Positions 57,454 through 64,000 of a DNA stretch of 64,000 nt are shown here, in pieces. A model generated the notes under the pieces. It searched no databases and was not told where the DNA came from. It was given only the letters and a program-made list of their open reading frames with translations. A program made the translations under genes and the position numbers. Position 1 is the first letter of the stretch, and each line of letters begins with the position of its first letter. The stretch comes from Lotus japonicus (lineage: Eukaryota > Streptophyta > Magnoliopsida > Fabales > Fabaceae): contig NC_080041.1 of NCBI RefSeq assembly GCF_012489685.1, forward strand, positions 28,943,780-29,007,779, in the 5' to 3' direction.

Positions 57454-59612
57454 CACAACACTCCCCAAGAGTACTAGAGTACTCGATGACTTTCAATCAT
57501 CACCATAGCTCACCTTAGTGGCTTTCCCCAATTCCGATAACTCTCCAAACCCACAACAAAGGTCGACTTTTCCCCGTCTTTCGTAAATATTTTCCCTTTT
57601 AGTTCTCCTATGATTATTCGTTTAGTAAAAACGTTTCGAATTGAATTAGTCAGGTTATGAATTTATTTCTCAAAGTCTAAGTCTCCCAAAGTCTCTAGTT
57701 TACAAAATTCTATTCATTCTAGGTTTTCCGAAAACCAACCACCCAAAAGAAGTTTCCCGGGGAAAGTCTAAGTAAACCAACGAATCCCAATATATGGCTA
57801 AGTCCCAAACCCCTCGTTTGAACTTGCCTAGGGTTGCTCATCCAACCCGAAACATCAAAGATCACCAGATCAATGAATCTCCACTCCGAAGTCGCGTCAA
57901 AACGCACAATCCAACAAAGCACAACATCACAACATCAGTTCATCAACATAATCAACATCAAAGTAAAGCATAAGTCGAATTGATCGACGCCTATCATGCA
58001 TTCATAGCTAATATATAGTAAGTTGCCCTAACCTCGAGCTGTTCCAGCTTCGAAATCAAGGTTGTCCTCAAACAGTTGCTCTGAATATTCCAAAGTTCCT
58101 TCAACTGAACCTCGGAGAAAAACAAAGCAGAATTCAAACAAAATCGATTAGTTCGATCGCAAAACAATACATAAACGATAGACAAAGCATCAAAGCTTTA
58201 GAATACGACAAACGGGTACGAAAGGACAAGTTTTCGAAAACGAAAAACTCCCCCCCCCTTAGGAAAAACCCACGGCCATAAGGAGAAAAGGGCTTCGGCT
58301 CTTTTTCTTCGATCAAATCAGTTTAAAAGGTAGTTTTAGGGTAAAACTAAGGCAAAGAAACTGTCAGAACAATTTTCGGACAATCGGGTCGAAATACGAC
58401 TACGCAGGGGCATTTTGGTCCAAAATAAAGGCTCAAAACTTCAAAGTTATCAGTTCTGAAAACAAATTTGACAGCAACGATCCTCATGACATCCGTGACA
58501 ACAAATCCTAAAGGCACGAAGTCAGATTATAGCTTTACGACAATAAAGTTTCGAAATGTGAGACAAAAAGAGTTTTGAGTCAATTTTTCAGATCCTGGAC
58601 AACTGAGTCGCAATCAGAGTTTACTGACAGAGGTTTTAGACTCAGGGGAACATAAGGAACATAACCCAAGCGAGAAATCAGAGAAATCGGACAATTTTAG
58701 AAAAAGCTCAAAACTTAGAGCACAGAAACGACTTCAGAAACGCAACAGAAACAACAATCAGAGGTAGGAATCGTGTTAGTTACCTTGATACCTAGAAGTA
58801 GGGACGAACTGCACGAAGATTGGTCAAGATTTCGCGAAAATCTCTCCTCTCCCTCTCTCTCTACAATTCTCGGCCTTGATGGGTGGAAATGAAGAGGATT
58901 TCGCTTTTTCGCCTATTTATAGGCGGGCGAAATCGCGGGAAAATGAAAATTTCGCGATTCCGATTTTTGCAGCACGATCACCGTGGAATTCTAAGAGAGA
59001 TTCTGGCGTCAGAATTCCAGAACTCAAAACAAATATCTAGGATTTGGGTAAAACGATATCGAAAAACTCAAAAGCGGTGTCGGTTAATCTGCCCCGAAAA
59101 ACTACTTTTTGCTGTGATGCTCAGACGACAAAACTTCCAACAGAAGAAAGATTGGAAATGTCGAAACAAGTCTGGCCACGCGGACGGAATCTTCGTTAGA
59201 AGTCCCGAATAGAAAAAGTCTTCATCCATCGCTCGAAAATAGGGTTTCGAAGCAAAGAAATTAGCGTCGGCGGACATCCGAAAAGTGAAACCTATCGTGC
59301 GTACAGTCCAGAGTTCCGAAATGAAACGCTGGTCGATGGAAAAATAAAGAGAATCTTTAAATTTTCCGAGAGTTCGAAATCTCACTCAGAACGTTGCTTT
59401 AAGAGCGAAATAGCCTATTCTGGACACGCTCGCCCTAAGGCAAGTGTGCAGACGACTCGCACTAACTCCGAAAACAACTACGCAATATTCCTCAAGCAAT
59501 TCCTGAACTTTCTTCTTCATTAATCTTCCTCAAATAACAAACTCCTGTCACGCTTACACTGATTCTACGCGTGAGTCGGAAACTAGCTTGCTCTGAAAAT
59601 CCAGGTCTTACA

Positions 59613-59789
59613 GCCACAAATTGGTTTTAACTTGCTTGCACAGTTACTCAAATATTTGCCATACGCTGACAAAGGTCCTGTGGCATTATTAACCTCAACT
59701 GGAGAACTGTGGGATGTTTTAATGAGTAAAGTTAAACTAGCCAATATAGCCATGACTGCAAACAAGCTATTGAATGAATTCATGGCCAT
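59613..59789 (-). pseudogene. Prolamin-like (ECA1-type) secreted protein gene, 5' half
   Basis: From ATG 59789 the frame encodes 59 codons up to the Gypsy C insertion. The N-terminus has the form of a secretory signal peptide: a hydrophobic core at about residues 9-23 (LFAVMAILASLTLLI), likely cut near residues 26-29. After it come a short polar linker and the first two cysteines (50 and 58) in YLSNCASKLKPICG. The frame enters the LTR and stops within it. The other half is at 47718-47929. Family members are small cysteine-rich proteins, many expressed in reproductive tissue; expression here is inferred from family only. Both halves are in phase with no other damage, so the insertion is probably the first disabling event. 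Confidence 0.82.
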
Positions 59790-60639
59790 TTTTATTAGGT
59801 TATTTTATTGTTAGACAATTAAGCAAGTTTTGTTTGATGTATTAGGTGATAAATTAAGTCGTACTTATAGTTTCCTATGTGAGAGAAGCATTCAATTTAT
59901 TTAGTAGTTTGCAATAACTCACAAGAAACAGCTACGCACAATTAATTGTTCTAAAGTTTCTTTAAAATGTAGTTACTAACCAGTTGTTATAAATATGTGA
60001 AGTTATAATTTTCTTGTGTAAGTTATAATGAATTCTGCTCAAATGAATTTTAAGTACGCTTTTTATTTTAAAGATATATAGATAAAGTTTTGATTACGTT
60101 TAGATATTATAATTACTTAGTTACTAATGCATCCTATAGGTTTTCTTTTTCTCAATAGGTTAAGTGCAGTCATTAAAAAAACATATTGAATGAAGTATGT
60201 CCATGACATAATTAGGCAATAATTGTTGCACTCAAGAAGTTTTAATTGGAGATTTTAGGGGTCATTTTAAACTTAAATAATTATGGGATATTTCCTATTT
60301 TTGGAGAAAATATTTACTCCAAAAAACAGAGACGCTAGTGTTTACTTCAATCAAGCTACTACAACTTAGGTATTTCCAACTAATCAACTGTATTGAAACC
60401 AAATGGTTTAGTTGACGAAATAATTTCCATATGAAAACATTAACAATTTGAGTTGGAAATGGATGCATCAAGGGTGATGACCGTAAGTGAATGCGGTTTG
60501 ACACAATCTCAAATAATATAACTTAATAAAACAACACAAGGGTACGAATCACAGAAACATGTTTAAGTCAAATATTCGGTTTACCAGAGATAAGAAAATA
60601 AATGAACAACATTGCGCTTCAACAACATAAGAGTTAAGT
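59790..60639 (-). other. 5' flank of the prolamin-like gene
   Basis: AT-rich sequence without an ORF of note. A TATA-like word on the minus strand (TATAAG, 59864-59869) lies about 75 bp before the ATG, a sensible place for a core promoter. A 9-bp inverted repeat TTTTTGGAG/CTCCAAAAA with a 10-nt spacer is at 60298-60325, and a 10-bp one, ATTTCCAACT/AGTTGGAAAT, is near 60371-60461. These could be a decayed small transposon. Confidence 0.45.
59864..59869 (-). promoter_or_regulatory. Candidate TATA box of the prolamin-like gene
   Basis: Minus strand ACTATAAGTAC. Spacing to the ATG at 59789 would allow a 5' leader of roughly 40 nt. Supported by position and sequence only. Confidence 0.35.
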
Positions 60640-60996
60640 TTTTCCCTTATGATTCTTCTCCATCCACTTTTTTACATATATTCATAGATGGGGTCTTTGG
60701 TTTTGAGGGTGGATATTTGAAACGTTGAGCAGCATATGCAGTAGGAATCGAGGGCTGCTGGAGGTGCTCTTAACATATCATATAAACTTTAAAGTCTTCC
60801 ATCTTTTCATGTAATACCTCGAACTTTATTGGTATGTCACGAGCGCTTCTCGCTGCTGCAATCTAATGAGAATCAGTTCCAAGTCCTTTAAGAGTGCTAA
60901 CGACTAAATGTGTATGGTCAACAGGTTGATGGATGCATGCAAGCTTGTTATTGAGAGCCTTAATTTGATTCATGTAGGAGGAAACAGAGAGATATC
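60640..60996 (-). pseudogene. Relic Copia gag, middle to C-terminal part
   Basis: Minus-strand frame with SVSSYMNQIKALNNKLACIH, then HTHLVVSTLKGLGTDSH, FEVLHEKMEDFKVYM and RFKYPPSKPKTPS, broken by stops. This is the Copia UBN2-type gag pattern. The first 57 bp in sense direction (60996-60940) repeat 14686-14630 exactly. Gypsy E begins immediately after at 60997. Confidence 0.6.
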
Positions 60997-61317
60997 TGGA
61001 CTGGGCGAGCCCCCAGGGTCCCTCGCCCAGGATGCTCACACTTAAGCACGGGATAGACCCTGGTCTTTTGGGCCTCGCACCCCGAGGCCCAACTGGCCCC
61101 TTAGGACTGACTAAAGGCGCGATGGCCCAACTGAGCCCCTATAAATAGGGGGAGGTACCAATTGTAAGGGACTCTTAGCTCATTTGGCAATAACAACATT
61201 AAAATTCAGTTATATTTTCTCTCTCTAAACAGTTAGGAGTTCATCTCTCTAAGATTTTCGATCACACTCTACACACTCTAGGCACCATGCCTTGATTCTA
61301 TGTTCTTGACCGGAACA
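60997..61317 (+). repeat. Gypsy E 5' LTR (321 bp)
   Basis: TGGACTGGGCGAG to GACCGGAACA. Two strong hairpins: CTGGGCGAG/CTCGCCCAG (61001-61009 with 61022-61030) and TTGGGCCTCG/CGAGGCCCAA (61068-61077 with 61083-61092). TATA box in CCCCTATAAATAGGGGG at about 61135-61151. Confidence 0.78.
61138..61146 (+). promoter_or_regulatory. TATA box of Gypsy E LTR
   Basis: CTATAAATA inside a palindromic CCCCTATAAATAGGGG context, about 170 bp before the LTR end. Confidence 0.75.
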
Positions 61318-61318
61318 T

Positions 61319-61336
61319 TGGCGCCGCCTGTGGGGA
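61319..61336 (+). promoter_or_regulatory. Gypsy E primer-binding site
   Basis: TGGCGCCGCCTGTGGGGA, one base after the LTR end. It shares TGGCGCC with the tRNA-Asp-type site of the Athila-like element but differs in the middle, so the exact tRNA is uncertain. Confidence 0.7.
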
Positions 61337-61451
61337 TTGGTAAATTTTGATTCCCGGACTACGTGGATCGTGATTTGAAGGAGAAATTCTCTAGTTTTCT
61401 GTGAGACATTTCGTTAGTTCTTGAGTTTTTGGTAAACGTTCGTAGGTGCCG

Positions 61452-62019
61452 ATGGAAACACGTCGTAGACGACAGGAAGAAGACCTCGTGCGAAGGCGCA
61501 CTTCGCCACCGCGTCGCGTTTGGGGCCGTCCGCGCCGCCAGACGATTCACCGCGAGGAAGCAACTGCAGTAACTCCTCCAGCTCCGCCTCCGCTTCCTCC
61601 GTCTCCAACACCTCTGCTGCCTTCACCGCCAACGTCACCGGAACAAAGAAGGTCGCCAGAACAGTCACCTGTGGACTTAGGAGGAGAGACAAAGGCACCT
61701 CAAGCTCCGAACGACTATCTTCAGGAGCAGCTAGAGTATTATCGTTACGAGCAGCAGGACGAAGGAGAGCGTGAAGCAGAGGCTGTGGTTGAATTTGAGC
61801 CATTTTCAGCAGCGGTAAGGGAGGTGGCCATTCCAGATAATATGAAGAATATAGTCCTTGAAACATACAACGGAAAAGCAGATCCAAAGGAACACCTACT
61901 GTATTTCAATACAAACATGGTGATTAGCGCCGCTTCCGACGCAGTCAAGTGCAGAATGTTTCCAGCAACTTTCAAAGAAACAGCAATGGCGTGGTTCACA
62001 ACTCTTCCGCGAGGATCCA
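61452..62019 (+). pseudogene. gag: Gypsy E gag, N-terminal part (truncated)
   Basis: ATG at 61452 (METRRRRQEEDLVRRR), then an Arg/Pro-rich stretch (PAPPPLPPSPTPLLPSPP) and an acidic linker. The beginning of the Ty3-type gag domain follows from about residue 140 (YNGKADPKEHLLYFN, CRMFPATFKETAMAWF). The frame is open for 189 codons and ends where the D LTR starts; its apparent stop belongs to D. Capsid role inferred from the domain. Confidence 0.75.
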
Positions 62020-62441
62020 TGTAACACCCCGATTTCGGTGGCGTGACTTTAGTAACCAAAAGTAAATTAAAGCGGAAAAAACGTGAATATTTTTTTTTAT
62101 AATAGAACCAAAGACTAAAAGAAATAAAACTCAACGACAAAGATAACCTGACTAATGTACAATATATGATTATAGCTCCCGCTGTAATTAACAAACCACG
62201 TCACGAGTAACCTCCAGTGACGGAAAGTAACAGAAAGTAACGCCCGTAGGCAAAATGTACAATCCAAAAGGAAAGGTCAAGTGTCCGCACCACAATCCCT
62301 CAAAAATGAGAATAAGTCAGCCCGAACGGCCTAAAACAAGACCCCCTAGTCCAACCAACTCTCTGTGATTTCCGTAAAGAAATCACACAAAAAGCTATCG
62401 GCAGGAAACTACCCTGTCCCCAAATAAAACATGACGGTTAG
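62020..62441 (-). mobile_element. Gypsy family D LTR end fragment
   Basis: TGTAACACCCCGATTTCGG, the inverse of the LTR end at 1-230. It interrupts Gypsy E gag and is itself interrupted at 62442 by a B-family LTR. Orientation is opposite to the copy at the left edge. The hairpin GTCAC/GTGAC near 62200-62222 is shared by both copies. Confidence 0.75.
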
Positions 62442-64000
62442 TGTAACGCCCGGATTTCTCGAGTGTTACACAGTAACTAATTAACCAATTTTCGTAAAGA
62501 ATTTTCGTCGATTCACTTATTAATCTTCAATTAATGACAAACCTTTCATTTTACGAAAACTCTTGAAACATAACCTTTCCAAAAACACGCGGAAGTAACC
62601 AACATCGTAAAACTTTTTAAATAACCAACTGTAAAGAGTACGAATCAAAGGCCTGAATGAAAATAAAGATTACATCAAAACTTGTTCATTCGAATTTAAG
62701 CAATAAAATTGTTCGATACCAACACTTCGGAAACTCTCAACCCCAACAGAAAACAAAAGACTCTCAACCCAAACCCTATTCCTTAGCCTCTTCCTCTTCC
62801 TCTGAAGTGTAGTCGTCCTCCGGTATTGGCACGTCACGTAGCATCAACTCCCAAGAATGTGTCATCGCCATTATCTTCACGACCATCTACCCCCCCCAAA
62901 TAAACACATAGCAAACAAGCAGGGTCAGGTCCAACAAAAGAATGATAATGACAAAATCAACAACAACATATATAATATAAGTACATTATATGTCTTTTAT
63001 GGGAAAGAGTCAGTTACTAACGGAATCTCACTTCACACAACCCACCAAAACTTCCATGGCCATCTTCGTGCTTCCGCAGAGGCACGGTTATCACGGTGAC
63101 CGCAGTCAACCAAATCACGTGGAGCCGCAATGATCCACAAAAGTTCACGGTGACCGCAGTCAACCAAATCACGTGAAGCCACACCGGCCCACAAGGTTCA
63201 CGGGAGACCGCAGTCAACCCAAATAACTCCCTCGCGTGCAAGGTACCATCGTTCTCATGGACCATAGTCTACCTGACCTATGTCCAAATTATTCACATTT
63301 ACTTGCAAGCGAGTTTATTACACTTTTCTCTTTGTTAAGTCTCTAAAGTCAATCCTAGAGTCTTATCATACTCTTTATACAACAACCTTCACAACACAAC
63401 ATTCACGGGTTACAAGGGAATTACGGCTAGGTGAGCGACCCTTGAACCATTAACTGAGAAAATAAATATAATCCACGTAAAGGAACGCAAGAACATTCAC
63501 TCATGCATAATATATCATCGCAACTTCAACATATTGACAGCAGAAACAACTTTCACAAAAATAGAGCCACAGAATGCATCTTTCAACCAAAAATCACGTA
63601 TGATACCTTTCTAGAAAGCTATTTTAAATATCTACAACTCTCTAGTTACACACTTGTTCATTTGAGTCCCAGAATTAGGTGATATTAGGCCTTAAAGCTA
63701 ACTGTCCGGAACAGGAAAAACAGCAGGTGTGATAGTTACTAAACACGACCCCCAGATCACATTACTAAACCAAAAATTATGATTTTTATATGTCTGGAAA
63801 GATAGTTCGAAAATCTACAACTTTCATGTTAATCACTTTTTCATTTGATGACCATAAACAGGTAAAAAGGGGCTCTGAAGTCCGCTGTCCAGTACAGGAA
63901 ACTGGCAGCGAAACTCCCATGGCTCTATGGTTTTCAAAAATAATTCTCCTTCCTTCCCCTTTGATCATGGCAATCTTGGTACAGCCCCAACAACCCAAAT
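62442..64000 (-). mobile_element. Second Gypsy B-family LTR (partial)
   Basis: Starts TGTAACGCCCGG and follows the B LTR sequence to the window edge, with scattered substitutions that increase after about 63640. The repeat cluster differs: at 63090-63220 it has GACCGCAGTCA units bordered by GGT/ACC (twice) and GGG/CCC, plus GTGGA/TCCAC at 63119-63138, in place of the GACTCACCGTACAA units of the 17942-31442 array. Confidence 0.88.

Larger units (their letters stand above)
47930..59612 (-). mobile_element. Gypsy C, full-length Tekay/Del-like retrotransposon
   Basis: Both LTRs (47930-51441, 3512 bp; 56105-59612, 3508 bp), primer site, an intact 1486-codon gag-pol, polypurine tract and a perfect GCCAC target duplication (47925-47929 and 59613-59617). 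The LTRs differ at only a few tens of sites by eye, partly length changes in C-runs. This is the only complete element with open coding capacity in the window, so it is the best candidate for recent mobility and for helping elements A and B. Confidence 0.96.
56105..59612 (-). repeat. Gypsy C 5' LTR
   Basis: 3508 bp, same ends as the 3' LTR. The TATA box at 58913-58922 implies a leader of about 2.8 kb before the primer site; both hairpin arrays (56974-57217 and 57304-57453) fall in that leader. Ends at 59612, followed by GCCAC. Confidence 0.95.
60997..62019 (+). mobile_element. Gypsy E (short-LTR, Tat-like), 5' end only
   Basis: A 321-bp LTR, a primer site starting TGGCGCC and the N-terminal part of gag, cut at 62019 by a D-family LTR. 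The remainder is outside the window or lost. The GC-rich LTR start and short LTR distinguish it from A, B and C. Confidence 0.78.

Noticed and set aside
61745..62194. Minus-strand ORF of 149 codons
   Set aside because: It runs across the D and Gypsy E junction and is antisense to gag.

Overview
The window is a nested block of plant LTR retrotransposons with one recognisable host gene, and that gene is broken. The element types point to a flowering plant: Sirevirus-type Copia elements with an env-like ORF, Tekay/Del-type Gypsy elements primed by initiator tRNA-Met, an Athila/Tat-like element and a short-LTR Tat-like element. A eudicot, perhaps a legume, is my guess; no species call is possible from sequence alone. 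I see no rRNA, tRNA or CRISPR locus.

Layout. 1-230: LTR end of a Gypsy family called D here. 231-7041: Sirevirus-like Copia-1, minus sense, cut on its left by D. It is itself inserted in the 5' LTR of Gypsy A (7042-14629, plus sense, a gag-only element). 14630-15267: relic Copia gag and an unidentified low-copy sequence (HR1). 15268-40942: Copia-2, a Sirevirus with two 1239-bp LTRs and a CCATC target duplication. Its env-like ORF is split by a tandem Gypsy B array (17942-31442, LTR-int-LTR-int-LTR, target duplication ATCTG). 40943-41224: the other half of HR1. 41225-46581: a left-truncated Athila-like gag-protease element. 46582-47016: HR2, an uninterrupted copy of HR1. 47718-47929 plus 59613-59789: two halves of a 127-codon prolamin-like (ECA1-type) secreted-protein gene, split by the full-length Gypsy C (47930-59612, intact 1486-aa gag-pol, target duplication GCCAC). 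60640-60996: relic Copia gag. 60997-62019: 5' end of Gypsy E. 62020-62441: D LTR end. 62442-64000: another B-family LTR.

How the parts relate. A carries gag without pol, B carries pol without gag, and C carries both; all three share the primer site and a short inverted repeat beside the polypurine tract, so C-like elements could in principle supply proteins to A and B. The order of insertions can be read from the nesting. The two B internal regions look identical and the middle LTR is a mosaic of the outer two, which is the expected product of unequal crossing-over after insertion.

The most unusual signal is a set of tandem hairpin arrays in the non-coding parts of A, B and C. Each array has a constant loop, while the stem sequence changes from unit to unit and its two arms change together so that pairing is kept. 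I know of no name for this; it may reflect RNA-level constraint or arm-to-arm correction during reverse transcription. All comparisons were made by eye, so mismatch counts are approximate.
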